Shown here piece after piece: positions 24,988-32,940 of a stretch of 64,000 nucleotides of DNA; the first letter of the stretch is position 1; each line of letters opens with the position of its first letter. Made by a program: the position numbers and the translations under genes. The DNA is from a virus. The stretch is from positions 56,530-120,529 of the IMG/VR virus record IMGVR_UViG_3300011189_000001. One strand, written 5' to 3'. The notes below the pieces were generated by a model. That model was given only the letters and a program-made list of their open reading frames with translations. It had not been told where the DNA came from and made no database searches.

Positions 24988-25053
24988 CCTTGCGACGACA
25001 AGGAGTGCGACGATGAAGACCCCGGCTGGACCGGGGCCGGTTTTCCCGAAAGT

Positions 25054-25497
25054 TTACTTCGGGAAGCTGACACGCGGGGTGGCTGCTTTCTTCTCGACCG
25101 CGCTTTCCAGTTCTTGACGCTGGAGGGGATCCTTGACCTTGACGATGTTGTCCTCGAAGTCGGATTCGACGCTGTACGAGGTTTTCTCTTTGAAGAACAT
25201 CGCGAACAGGAGTTCGCCGAGATCTTCGCGGATGGAAGCCATCTCGTCGTTGTCGGACTTCACCTTGAGGCTGGGGTCCGGGAACGTGACGGACACGGTG
25301 TGCTCGCCGTCCTCGGTGGTGAGTTCCACCGTCTTGACGCCGTTGCGCTTGGCCTCAGCGTGCTGGCGGAGCATGTCTTTGATTTCGCTCAGGCGGCTTT
25401 TCTTTTCCCGCAGGTCGCGGTAGAGTTCGATGCCCTCTTCGAGCATTTCGTTGAAGGTGGGCTGGGCGTTGTCTTGCTTTTGGGCGGCTTGTGCCAT
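25054..25497 (-). CDS. Unknown 147-aa helical protein
   Basis: The N-terminal half is coiled-coil-like (LYRDLREKKSRLSEIKDMLRQ). The middle has a beta hairpin rich in Val and Thr. It has its own copy of the repeated phage promoter 73 nt upstream and a strong terminator hairpin after it, so it is probably expressed alone and at a high level. The function is unknown. Confidence 0.65.
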   Translation of the reverse strand: MAQAAQKQDNAQPTFNEMLEEGIELYRDLREKKSRLSEIKDMLRQHAEAKRNGVKTVELTTEDGEHTVSVTFPDPSLKVKSDNDEMASIREDLGELLFAMFFKEKTSYSVESDFEDNIVKVKDPLQRQELESAVEKKAATPRVSFPK

Positions 25498-25569
25498 TTT
25501 CTTTTCCTCTCAAATCAGTAGTAGTGAAACTTCGTTTTCGTTTCGAGCCTTGCGACTCACCGTCACCCT

Positions 25570-25598
25570 CTTATACCAAAGTAACGGTGAGTCGTCAA
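25570..25598 (-). promoter_or_regulatory. Phage promoter copy for the 147-aa gene
   Basis: TTGACG, 17 nt, TATAAG on the minus strand, with TTTGG before the -10. One of fourteen copies of the repeated promoter. Confidence 0.75.
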
Positions 25599-25606
25599 AA
25601 GGTTTT

Positions 25607-26356
25607 TCAGATAAGTGCGGCAACCCGTTCGATTTCGGATTTGCGCACCGCCGCTTCTTCTTCGCGGATGGTGCCCGCATCTTTGCCCTTGTCCAATCCA
25701 TTGGCTACGGTGGACATGATGCGGAACCGGGACTTGGCGCACGCTTCGAAAAAGGCGCAGTTTTCACTGCACTCAGTGTTCGTCTCGTCGGCGTACCCGA
25801 AACAACTCTGGACGTTCTTGAAATCGTGCTTGGCCTCTGGCCCTTCGGGAACTTCGTCAGACCCCATCGCGAAATTGAAGGGCAAGACGTCCGGGGTGGG
25901 CCGATTTTTCCATGCCATATCGCCGCCGCTACTTTCGGACGTATCGGTGGACACATTTTCGGTGCTTGTGGCCGTGGCGGAATCATCAACCGGAACGGCG
26001 GTCGGGTCGTAGACGACCTTGTAACCCTTTCCATCTTCACGTGCCTCAAGCTGGCTGACGTCGCCCACGGCATAGCCGCTTCGTTCCAGATACCGCACGA
26101 TACGGGCGTACTCTTGCTTGTCCTCGATGACCGGCTTTCGTCGGAGCTTGCTGGACCCGAGACGTCCCGTTTCAACAAGCTGGCGCTTGCCTTCCAAAAT
26201 CTCTTCGGGTTTGAAGTAACAGTCGCCACCGTCCGAAAACTGGATCGGATTGAGGGCATTCCGCTCACGGGCGGCCCATATTTGACCATCGGTAATCCCG
26301 AGGAAAGCCCGAATGTCTGGCGTCTTGAAGTAAAGTTTGCCGTTAATCATTTTCAT
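25607..26356 (-). CDS. Unknown protein with N-terminal HTH-like and C-terminal Cys cluster
   Basis: 249 aa. Residues about 10-55 (FKTPDIRAFLGITDGQIWA ... YFKPEEI) resemble a MerR- or excisionase-type winged helix. A Ser/Thr-rich linker follows (about 125-145), then a four-Cys cluster (CFGYADETNTECSENCAFFEAC) that could hold zinc or an Fe-S cluster, and a helical tail. It has its own phage promoter. A DNA-binding role is possible but unproven. Confidence 0.6.
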   Translation of the reverse strand: MKMINGKLYFKTPDIRAFLGITDGQIWAARERNALNPIQFSDGGDCYFKPEEILEGKRQLVETGRLGSSKLRRKPVIEDKQEYARIVRYLERSGYAVGDVSQLEAREDGKGYKVVYDPTAVPVDDSATATSTENVSTDTSESSGGDMAWKNRPTPDVLPFNFAMGSDEVPEGPEAKHDFKNVQSCFGYADETNTECSENCAFFEACAKSRFRIMSTVANGLDKGKDAGTIREEEAAVRKSEIERVAALI

Positions 26357-26400
26357 GGTGCGTCTCCTTGTCGCTTACGGTAACGTCATCGTCTCGTCAC

Positions 26401-26429
26401 TTTATACCCTAGTTTGCCATATCCGTCAA
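26401..26429 (-). promoter_or_regulatory. Phage promoter copy for the HTH/Cys-cluster gene
   Basis: TTGACG, 17 nt, TATAAA with CTAGGG before the -10 on the minus strand. It sits in the short gap after the CobT-like gene. Confidence 0.8.
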
Positions 26430-28801
26430 AACCTATTTTCCCGAAGCATCTTGAACAGGTGCTCGTTCATCACCGTACCGAATGAATCGAGGTTCGGGAT
26501 GTACACGCTGTTATCGAACTTATTGATGCTGCGCTCACCGTAGCCTACGAACAAGGTTTGGATACCCATCGAAGCCAACAGCTTGGTTTCGTTGTTGCAA
26601 ATCTGAACCATTGCGTTTGTACCGAACCGGGTTCCGCTGGACCCCGAAGGCTTGCCGTCAGTAATCACGATAAGCACCTTACGGGACTCTTTGCGCTGGG
26701 CTAGCCTCCGGGCCGCGAAATCCATCCCATCGGCTAAGGGCGTACCACCGTTGGCCCTCGTGTTCATTAGCTTGCTCAGGGACTTGTCCGTAAGCGGCTC
26801 GTCGAAGGTGCGAAACACATTGAACCTGCGTGCCGCAATCCGCGTGAACCGTGCTTTCCATTCTTCAGTCCTCTTGGACTTTTCGTAGGCATCCCCGGAG
26901 ATCCCCCGTTCCCGGAAATATCTTTGCTGGACGTTATGGGCGTTGTCGCAACCTTGAATCGTCCCCTGCTGGAACCCGATAACTTCAAACGGGATCCGAA
27001 GCTGCTGCAGGGACACGGCGAACGTGGTCAGGATGTACCGCGCTTCATCGAGATTCATCGAACCCGATTCGTCGATAACGATGGACACCGCCGCGTGCTC
27101 TTTCTCGGCCTTGATACGCTTCATGAACGGCTTGGGCTTTTTCTTGTACACGATTTCATGGATGCTACGGCCAGACAATCGCTGGCCCTGCTCAAGCCGG
27201 TGCTTGCGACGGGACTTTTTCATACCCCGTAGGAAAGCGACCATTTTGGGTCGGATATACAGCGTATCCCGGCGCACATCACCCGCAAACTTTCTGAACT
27301 TTTTGAGGTTGCCTTTCGACTGTGTTACCTCATGGATGATATCGTATTCACGGGTCATGGGAATCGGATGACTCGGCACGCCCGAGGCTTGTGTTTCCTC
27401 TTCCCACTGGTCTTTAATGACGTCCGACAAATCTTGCCCGCCATTCGCCTCGTCAGTGTTGGCGATTTCATCTGCCAAGCGGTCAAAATCCGGGGGGAGC
27501 GCGTCACCATCACGGTGGCCTTCTTGGTGCCCGCCTTCGCCGCCACCCTTTTCACCGTCCCGGCTGTCCTGACCGGCCTTAGAATGGTTTTCGTTACCGG
27601 ATGTACCTTGCTGTCCACCTTGGTCGCTTGAATCGCCGCTCTGTCCCTCTGAGCCGTCCTCAGAGCTATTTCCGCTGTCACCATCGGCGTCAGAACCGTC
27701 GTCCCCGCTTTCGCCTTCGGAATCTCCGCCTTCGGAATCCCCGCCTTCACTTTCACCGTCGTCTTCGCCTTCGCCTTCTTCGGAGTCACTCTGGCCGTCC
27801 CCGCTCTGGCTTTCACCATCACCGGACTGCTCATCATCCTGTTGGCTTTTTTCACCGTTGCCGCCGCCCCCGCCTTCTTGCTGTTCATCGCCCTGTTTTT
27901 CTTGCTCTTGGGGGTCGCCGTCACCGTCGCCTTTCCCGTTGGCAGCGCCCTTGAGCTTGGACAGACGATTCAGCGCTTGGAAAGCCAACTCGAAGCATTC
28001 GTAGGTGTCTTTTGACTGACGACCTTCTTCGACGAGATCGCCAAGCAACACATCAACAATCATCCGCGCTTGCGGGTCGTATTCGTCGAGGGGAGCGTCG
28101 TCGAGGTAGTTTTCAACTTGGTCCCGCAGGTAGTAGACCACGTGGTCCAGCATCGTGAAGGCTTTGCACCTGCGATTGTTTTCGTCATAGAAAGTGCCCC
28201 CGACCGGCCCACGTCGCCCCGGTGTTTCACGATCCCAGACCAGTTGGTGTACCATTTGGATCGAATAGATAGCGCCTTCGAACCGCTCCATGCCCCGCCG
28301 TTCAATCATCGAATCTTCGAAGATGTTCCAGAGGGTCTTGAGCAGCTTGGCTTTCTTTTCGTAGGGAACCTCGGGGTCGTAGTGGTTGCCGATGAATTTC
28401 GCCAACCGTTGGTAGTCGAGGTTACGCCCCTTGTGCGTGTAGAGGCTGTGGAAAGATTCGTGAAGAATCCCGCCGTCCAACGTGCGGATGTATTCTTGGG
28501 ACACCTCGTCCGGGGTGGACGCGATGACAATTTTGTTGTCGCCCCGCAGTTCACTACGAGCGGACAACCAGACTTGCTTGATATCCCAAGTGGAAAAGGA
28601 ATCGGGCCGCTGACCCGTTTCTTTTTTCCCCCGCCTCACACGCTCACAAAACTTGAACATGAAGGGAAGGATGGGAAAGTCATTGGCGTTGTAGAAGTCG
28701 CTACCCGCCGATACCACGTTGACTTTGCTGTCCCGGAGCAAGCCCCGCGTCAATGCGGTGTGCCCTTGCCGGACTGCGATGCCTGAAATTTTACGTGCCA
28801 T
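26426..28801 (-). CDS. cobT: CobT-like VWA-domain protein
   Basis: 791 aa. It has a helical N-terminal domain with HESFHSLYTHKG (about 117-128), then a long acidic, glycine-rich low-complexity stretch (about 290-420), then a C-terminal VWA domain with the metal-binding (MIDAS) motifs IDESGSM (about 577), TRANGGTPLADG and VITDGKPSG. This order is that of CobT, the VWA subunit of aerobic cobaltochelatase and of related MoxR/VWA chaperone pairs. The AAA+ partner is the next gene upstream (28896-30116). Each has its own copy of the phage promoter, so both are probably made together. Confidence 0.82.
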   Translation of the reverse strand: MARKISGIAVRQGHTALTRGLLRDSKVNVVSAGSDFYNANDFPILPFMFKFCERVRRGKKETGQRPDSFSTWDIKQVWLSARSELRGDNKIVIASTPDEVSQEYIRTLDGGILHESFHSLYTHKGRNLDYQRLAKFIGNHYDPEVPYEKKAKLLKTLWNIFEDSMIERRGMERFEGAIYSIQMVHQLVWDRETPGRRGPVGGTFYDENNRRCKAFTMLDHVVYYLRDQVENYLDDAPLDEYDPQARMIVDVLLGDLVEEGRQSKDTYECFELAFQALNRLSKLKGAANGKGDGDGDPQEQEKQGDEQQEGGGGGNGEKSQQDDEQSGDGESQSGDGQSDSEEGEGEDDGESEGGDSEGGDSEGESGDDGSDADGDSGNSSEDGSEGQSGDSSDQGGQQGTSGNENHSKAGQDSRDGEKGGGEGGHQEGHRDGDALPPDFDRLADEIANTDEANGGQDLSDVIKDQWEEETQASGVPSHPIPMTREYDIIHEVTQSKGNLKKFRKFAGDVRRDTLYIRPKMVAFLRGMKKSRRKHRLEQGQRLSGRSIHEIVYKKKPKPFMKRIKAEKEHAAVSIVIDESGSMNLDEARYILTTFAVSLQQLRIPFEVIGFQQGTIQGCDNAHNVQQRYFRERGISGDAYEKSKRTEEWKARFTRIAARRFNVFRTFDEPLTDKSLSKLMNTRANGGTPLADGMDFAARRLAQRKESRKVLIVITDGKPSGSSGTRFGTNAMVQICNNETKLLASMGIQTLFVGYGERSINKFDNSVYIPNLDSFGTVMNEHLFKMLRENRF

Positions 28802-28838
28802 GTCGTCGCTCGGATTAAGGTCGTAGTCTTATCGTCGT

Positions 28839-28867
28839 CTTATACCCTAACGAGCCGAGGCCGTCAA
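28839..28867 (-). promoter_or_regulatory. Phage promoter copy for the CobT-like gene
   Basis: TTGACG, 17 nt, TATAAG with TTAGGG before the -10 on the minus strand, 38 nt upstream of the start codon. Confidence 0.8.
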
Positions 28868-28895
28868 AAGAAACTTAACGACCCCGGCAGGTAGC

Positions 28896-30116
28896 TTACT
28901 TGAAGTTGTCCCGATCCCCATGCGGGATGTAGGCTCGAAGCGTCCGGTCAAACAGTGCCTTGCGGGTGTCTTCGTCGAAGCGCTCAAGCCAGTCATAAGC
29001 CGCTTTGCCTACGAGAACTTTGTCGAAGCGCTCATCGTTTTCTTGGATGAGTTCTTCGAGGCACGTGGCCCATTCCGTCAGGATACGGTGCGAGAATCCG
29101 ATGTGGATTTCCCGATTCGTAATCATGTGACGGATCGTTTTCGTGACGTCCATGATGGTGTCGAAGGCTTGCGGAGCCACCTTCTTGAGGTACGGGAATT
29201 TGGCCTTGAGGATTTTCTTTTCCTCTTCGACTTCGAGGTAATGGTATTCGATGAAACGACCGAAGCGGTCGAGAATCGAATCATCCATACTTTCGACGCT
29301 GCTGTAGAACCCGAAATCGTCACCACGCCCTCTGGAGTTGGCCGTTGCCACGATGGTCGTGCCCGGAAACACCGGGATGGACTTGCCCAACTCGGGGATG
29401 AACACCTCTTTGGCTCCGTCGAGAATGTGACGGAACAATTCGTGGCATTCGGAAGGCGCACGGTCGATATCGTCGATCGTAATCATTACCGCACGGCGGA
29501 TACCATCTTTGCCAATACGCCCTTGGATATCTTTCAGGAGGCGACCTTCGACGAATTGGGTCTTGTTGACCTTCGTCTCAGGGTCGATGACAACTTGCAT
29601 CTGGCCCATGTAGAGAGCCGTGTCGAGGTCTTCTCGCATGGGATACAGACTGAATTCCATGTTCAGATCGTGGGCAAGGCAGCGGAACATGTCCGATTTG
29701 CCCGTACCCGCTGGACCGTACAGGAAAATGTTGCGCCCATACTTGACCGCACGAGCCACACGCTGGGCCGCTTTGCCTGCCGCCCCCTTTTCGGGATACA
29801 TGTATCCGTTGGGACGGGAAGGGCGCTGGGACATCATGCCGACTTGCGCCCGCATCTTGATGTTGCCCACTGCCACGTATGTATGGTAAGAACGGGACCC
29901 TTTGCGCTCGATTTCACGGTCAAAGAATTCCTTGAAAACCCGACCCCCGAAGACCGTCGCATTTTTGCCGTAACGGCGCTGATAGTCCGCCACAGACATA
30001 TCGTGCTCTTCGGCGAGGTGCGTCTCAAGGTTGTGGTGAGTAGCGTAATCTTCCCGACACACCGCCTTGGCGTTTTCGAAATCAATTTGCTTACTGCCCG
30101 ACGTAATCACTCGCAT
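28896..30116 (-). CDS. cobS: CobS/MoxR-like AAA+ ATPase
   Basis: 406 aa. An N-terminal C2H2-like finger (CREDYATHHNLETHLAEEHDMS, H...H spacing) precedes a MoxR-type AAA+ domain: Walker A YGPAGTGKSD (about 130-139), Walker B MITIDDIDRAPSE, sensor 1 TTIVATANSRG and the arginine region DRFGRFIEYHYLEV. This is the architecture of CobS, which drives metal insertion with CobT. The start at 30116 is set by AGGAG 8 nt upstream. In the phage it may help make or load cobalamin for NrdJ, or remodel another target. The finger is unusual and resembles that of the endonuclease remnant at 15347-15874. Confidence 0.82.
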   Translation of the reverse strand: MRVITSGSKQIDFENAKAVCREDYATHHNLETHLAEEHDMSVADYQRRYGKNATVFGGRVFKEFFDREIERKGSRSYHTYVAVGNIKMRAQVGMMSQRPSRPNGYMYPEKGAAGKAAQRVARAVKYGRNIFLYGPAGTGKSDMFRCLAHDLNMEFSLYPMREDLDTALYMGQMQVVIDPETKVNKTQFVEGRLLKDIQGRIGKDGIRRAVMITIDDIDRAPSECHELFRHILDGAKEVFIPELGKSIPVFPGTTIVATANSRGRGDDFGFYSSVESMDDSILDRFGRFIEYHYLEVEEEKKILKAKFPYLKKVAPQAFDTIMDVTKTIRHMITNREIHIGFSHRILTEWATCLEELIQENDERFDKVLVGKAAYDWLERFDEDTRKALFDRTLRAYIPHGDRDNFK

Positions 30117-30166
30117 CTTGTTTCTCCTAATCGTCGTCACTTGTCGTCGCTGCTATCTTCCACACC

Positions 30167-30195
30167 CTTATACCATAGGTTCGAAGGTTCGTCAA
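30167..30195 (-). promoter_or_regulatory. Phage promoter copy for the CobS-like gene
   Basis: TTGACG, 17 nt, TATAAG on the minus strand, with CTATGG before the -10. Confidence 0.75.
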
Positions 30196-30210
30196 AAACC
30201 TTTTGAGACT

Positions 30211-30246
30211 GAAAAGCCCGCACCAGAGCGAACTGGTACGGGCTTC
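30211..30246 (-). terminator. Intrinsic terminator after the sigma-like gene
   Basis: On the minus strand a 13-bp near-perfect stem (AAGCCCGTACCAG / CTGGTGCGGGCTT) with a 6-nt loop is followed by TTTTC. It separates the sigma-like gene from the CobS-like promoter. Confidence 0.85.
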
Positions 30247-30275
30247 GGGGATGCGGCTGCTAAGGTAGCAGTACG

Positions 30276-31226
30276 TCAGCTTTTGCTCAAGTCACGCAAC
30301 ACGTCGTCGATGTCCGGCCACTTGTTGCGGAGGAACTTTCTTAGTTTCTTGACACGGTAGCCCAGCTTTCCGGGGTTGGACGAATCGCCTTCCTCGAAAC
30401 CGAGTGCCCGCCACAGAGGTACTTTTCCGCGTGCCCCAGCTTTGAACGTTACGTCCACTTTGAGCAATTCACGCATCGAAGATGCGGGGTTGTTCATGTA
30501 GGCTTCCCAAATCATCCCCAGATCGTCGTAACGCTGGTTGAGTTCCTTCTTGATCTTCTCAATCAGTTGCTTCGCAGCCGGGTTGCTTCGCATTAACGAG
30601 TAATAGCCCGAAAGCTGTCCGCTGCTAAGACCGTCGAGGGTGAAGAGATCTTCAAAAGTGTCCCGCCCTTCGTAACCATCATCCGGGGTACCTTGCTGAA
30701 AACCCGTGTCGGCGTCACCGGTTTCGGCTTTCCAACGCTTGTACAGGTTGGAAACCTTCATCTTGACCCATTTGGTCAACGAGGCTTTGATCCGGTTGTC
30801 ATTGTAGCCTTCACGTACCCAATCCTCAATCTGTTCCATGAGGTTGCGCTTCCACGGGCCAGTATCGCGGAGGCTCATGATGCTCTGGCCCATGATCATA
30901 TCCCCAACCACGTCATTGAGGAAATCCTCACGCTGGGTGTGCTCCAAATTGAGCTTGCGGGCCATCGAGTTGACACCGACTTTGAAAATTTTGCCCCAAT
31001 CAATGGTGGGGATTTCGAGGCCGTCGCCTTCAAGCTCCCGTCTGATCCCTTCGCGGTCAAGCATTTGCTCGACGAGCTTTGTGATCTGCCCCTCACTAAA
31101 GGCCCGTTTTCGACGGGGACTCGCAAGACGCATAAGTGCGTGGAGAGTACGAATTTCGGCGGGCAAGGAGGCGTAAACCTTTCGCTTGGCTTTCCGCACG
31201 TGGTTCGCTAATTTGTTGTGTGACAT
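30276..31226 (-). CDS. Possible sigma-factor-like protein
   Basis: 316 aa. A sigma-region-2-like segment (REDFLNDVVGDMIMGQ, about 98-113, then KASLTKWVKMKVSNLYKRW, about 146-164) is followed far downstream by a candidate region-4 helix-turn-helix at the C-terminus (ALGFEEGDSSNPGKLGYR then KLRKFLRNKW). This arrangement resembles divergent phage sigma factors. No motif is diagnostic, so it could be another transcription regulator or structural protein. A strong terminator follows. Confidence 0.4.
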   Translation of the reverse strand: MSHNKLANHVRKAKRKVYASLPAEIRTLHALMRLASPRRKRAFSEGQITKLVEQMLDREGIRRELEGDGLEIPTIDWGKIFKVGVNSMARKLNLEHTQREDFLNDVVGDMIMGQSIMSLRDTGPWKRNLMEQIEDWVREGYNDNRIKASLTKWVKMKVSNLYKRWKAETGDADTGFQQGTPDDGYEGRDTFEDLFTLDGLSSGQLSGYYSLMRSNPAAKQLIEKIKKELNQRYDDLGMIWEAYMNNPASSMRELLKVDVTFKAGARGKVPLWRALGFEEGDSSNPGKLGYRVKKLRKFLRNKWPDIDDVLRDLSKS

Positions 31227-31239
31227 GTGAATCCCTTGA

Positions 31240-31425
31240 TCAGATAATAATAATTACTTTAAACTTTTTTACCCATTTCCCAATACAGGCTTGGGATACA
31301 CCATATCTTTTTCCGATCTGTGCTTGCGTTAGGTCGGAAGATAGATAGTCCTTAACTGCCGCTTTTCGTTCAGCATCGGAAAATTGTTTGGTTGGATCTT
31401 TCATGGGGTTGTTACAGGACATCAT
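31240..31425 (-). CDS. Helix-turn-helix peptide, probably detached tail of the GIY-YIG endonuclease
   Basis: 61 aa. It contains a clear HTH (LTQAQIGKRYGVSQACIGKW, about 32-51). Its ATG overlaps the end of the GIY-YIG gene by 14 nt in another frame. In complete GIY-YIG homing enzymes such an HTH is the C-terminal DNA-binding part, so a frameshift in an A-rich stretch near 31415-31435 may have separated the two. It may still be made as a separate peptide. Confidence 0.6.
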   Translation of the reverse strand: MMSCNNPMKDPTKQFSDAERKAAVKDYLSSDLTQAQIGKRYGVSQACIGKWVKKFKVIIII

Positions 31426-31828
31426 TTTTGCGTGTTTTTCCAGTGTGAGCTACACTCAGCTTTTTTCGGGTTTCAGGGGATAAACCGCCGTAATTAGGGT
31501 TATCCTCACCCTTTAATATAGGAGGATGTGCGGCAATAGGGTTGATATTGTATAGGTGTTTCCAATCACCTGCATTTTTATGGCGGTCAAGATATTTTTG
31601 TTCAAGTTCGACTAGTTGTTCGACGGGAACATTTTCAATAGGCTCAAATACGAAATTATTTGCGCCATATTTGTCCCACGACCTTTGCAAATAGATATTT
31701 TCATGTACCCTCTCCGAACTTTTCAAGGTAGACCGGTGATCTCTTAGTCGGCGTGGGATATCCTTGCTGCTCCCGATATATGCCTTTCCGTTGACTAAAT
31801 TCTTGATATGGTAAATGCCTGATTTCAC
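31412..31828 (-). CDS. GIY-YIG homing endonuclease
   Basis: 138 aa. The nuclease core is plain: SGIYHIKNLVNGKAYIGSS (about 3-21), then the Arg-containing helix RRLRDHRSTL and Glu in LVELEQKYLD. A NUMOD3-type DNA-binding repeat follows (GEDNPNYGGLSPETRKKLS). The expected HTH is in the overlapping downstream frame. The start overlaps the stop of the transglycosylase gene (ATGA), a typical site for an inserted mobile endonuclease. A/T-richer codon use than its neighbours supports recent arrival. Confidence 0.88.
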   Translation of the reverse strand: MKSGIYHIKNLVNGKAYIGSSKDIPRRLRDHRSTLKSSERVHENIYLQRSWDKYGANNFVFEPIENVPVEQLVELEQKYLDRHKNAGDWKHLYNINPIAAHPPILKGEDNPNYGGLSPETRKKLSVAHTGKTRKNDVL

Positions 31829-32487
31829 AAAAAAGCCCGTGTTAGTAACAAGTTTTCAGGGACTTCTATCATACCATTGTCAATCCCATAAATAAAATCA
31901 TTAAACCATGATACATACCGGTCAATTCGAGTTTTACCATAGGCGATCAAGTGCCAACTATTTCGTGTGGTTTTTCGCACTGATCCCGCATTATATCCTG
32001 AACAAATAAGAGGTGGATCTACCCCGTATTTTTCGATCTGGTGAGCCATGTAGGCCGCGCCTAACAAAATGCTGTAGTGCGGGTCGAACAGAAATTCGCG
32101 GTCGACCTCATTTTCGGGCACTAGGTCGTATTTGGAAGCCATTGACTTCGCGGTTGAAATCAATGTCTGCATGAGGCCCGGAGATACCCGGTGAGGTGTT
32201 TCCTCATCGGAAGTGTAGCCCGGCTCTTCGCGAATTGACTTCGGGTCGTAATGCCCGTCACTTTTTCGAACAGCTTCGATGGGAATCATCGCCGCAATCA
32301 TATCAGCCGGGACTTCAAGCTCTTTTGAGGCGTAATAGATCTCGTCACCGAAATCTTCCCACAAGGTTTTCATGGTGATAGGCTCACCACGGCTACGAAG
32401 AAGTCCCTCGTCCTTTGTTTCGATACCCTCGGATGTGATCCGCCAAGAGCGGCCCCCGAACTTGTTGTGCCAGTCTGAAAGACTCAT
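31825..32487 (-). CDS. Lytic transglycosylase (SLT domain)
   Basis: 220 aa. Soluble lytic transglycosylase motifs appear in order: catalytic Glu in AAMIPIEAVRKSDGHYDP (about 66-83), SPGLMQTL (the G-L-M-Q motif), ILLGAAYMAHQI and SGYNAGSVRK. It cleaves peptidoglycan glycan strands. There is no signal peptide, so it may be a virion-associated or holin-dependent enzyme used in DNA entry or lysis. The following two genes upstream carry the shared LRPHI motif, hinting at virion proteins. Confidence 0.85.
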   Translation of the reverse strand: MSLSDWHNKFGGRSWRITSEGIETKDEGLLRSRGEPITMKTLWEDFGDEIYYASKELEVPADMIAAMIPIEAVRKSDGHYDPKSIREEPGYTSDEETPHRVSPGLMQTLISTAKSMASKYDLVPENEVDREFLFDPHYSILLGAAYMAHQIEKYGVDPPLICSGYNAGSVRKTTRNSWHLIAYGKTRIDRYVSWFNDFIYGIDNGMIEVPENLLLTRAFL

Positions 32488-32497
32488 AATCTAACCC

Positions 32498-32920
32498 TTA
32501 GAGGTAGTAATCCGTGATATTGTCTCTGATTTCCGCTACCACCTTTTTCATGATTTTTCGCTTGAGGTCGGTAGAGGCAAAAGTCACCGTGCTGATATTT
32601 CTACCGTCGATATCTTCGAGGTAGGCAATAATACCGTTGCCCTTATTTCTTGGATCAAGGGTGATGGTAACCGACCAGCCACCGTCAGTGTCGATGCGAC
32701 CGCCGTCCCTAGAACGACCTGTATTGACGTCGAATTCTCGCTTGATCCTCTCTTCCATCAAGCCCGCTAGATCCGTAGCAAACTTACGCTTGGCGTCCCC
32801 TACGACTGCCGCAAGGGAATCACCGTCCACCTTGTACAAGGTAGCGAGTACCGGTTTGATATGCTTTCGAAGGCTCTTGTTATCGGAGCCTAGCTTGATG
32901 AGTTGGTCTTTCAAATCCAT
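32498..32920 (-). CDS. Unknown protein with N-terminal LRKHIKPVLATL motif
   Basis: 140 aa. The first 29 residues (LKDQLIKLGSDNKSLRKH then IKPVLATL) are a clear copy of the motif shared with three other proteins here. The rest is a compact alpha/beta domain (GWSVTITLDPRN; IIAYLEDIDG). It is adjacent to the transglycosylase and to a second motif-bearing gene. The function is unknown. Confidence 0.65.
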   Translation of the reverse strand: MDLKDQLIKLGSDNKSLRKHIKPVLATLYKVDGDSLAAVVGDAKRKFATDLAGLMEERIKREFDVNTGRSRDGGRIDTDGGWSVTITLDPRNKGNGIIAYLEDIDGRNISTVTFASTDLKRKIMKKVVAEIRDNITDYYL

Positions 32921-32940
32921 TGTGATCTCCTACGAAATGA

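Larger units (their letters stand above)
23526..25053. other. 1.5 kb region without a convincing large gene
   Basis: Open frames here are low in complexity or lack start signals. Contents: a candidate promoter near 23.6 kb; a pyrimidine-rich tract (24000-24085) with three near-copies of a TTTTACTTCTGTTTC unit followed by a purine-rich tract (24104-24175); a 29-bp direct repeat that can form a hairpin (24305-24333 and 24485-24513, exactly 180 bp apart); two tiny coupled open frames (24689-24840); and a strong hairpin at 24950-24987. No tRNA could be folded by eye. It could be a replication origin, a structured RNA locus or decayed sequence. Confidence 0.55.

Noticed and set aside
23526-25053. 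tRNA genes in the gene-poor region
   Set aside because: Several GTTC-like stretches were examined on both strands but none had matching acceptor, anticodon and T-arm stems. A tRNA search program would settle it.
28920-30206. 428-aa open frame on the plus strand
   Set aside because: Antisense to the CobS-like gene, which has intact AAA+ motifs and its own promoter and ribosome site.
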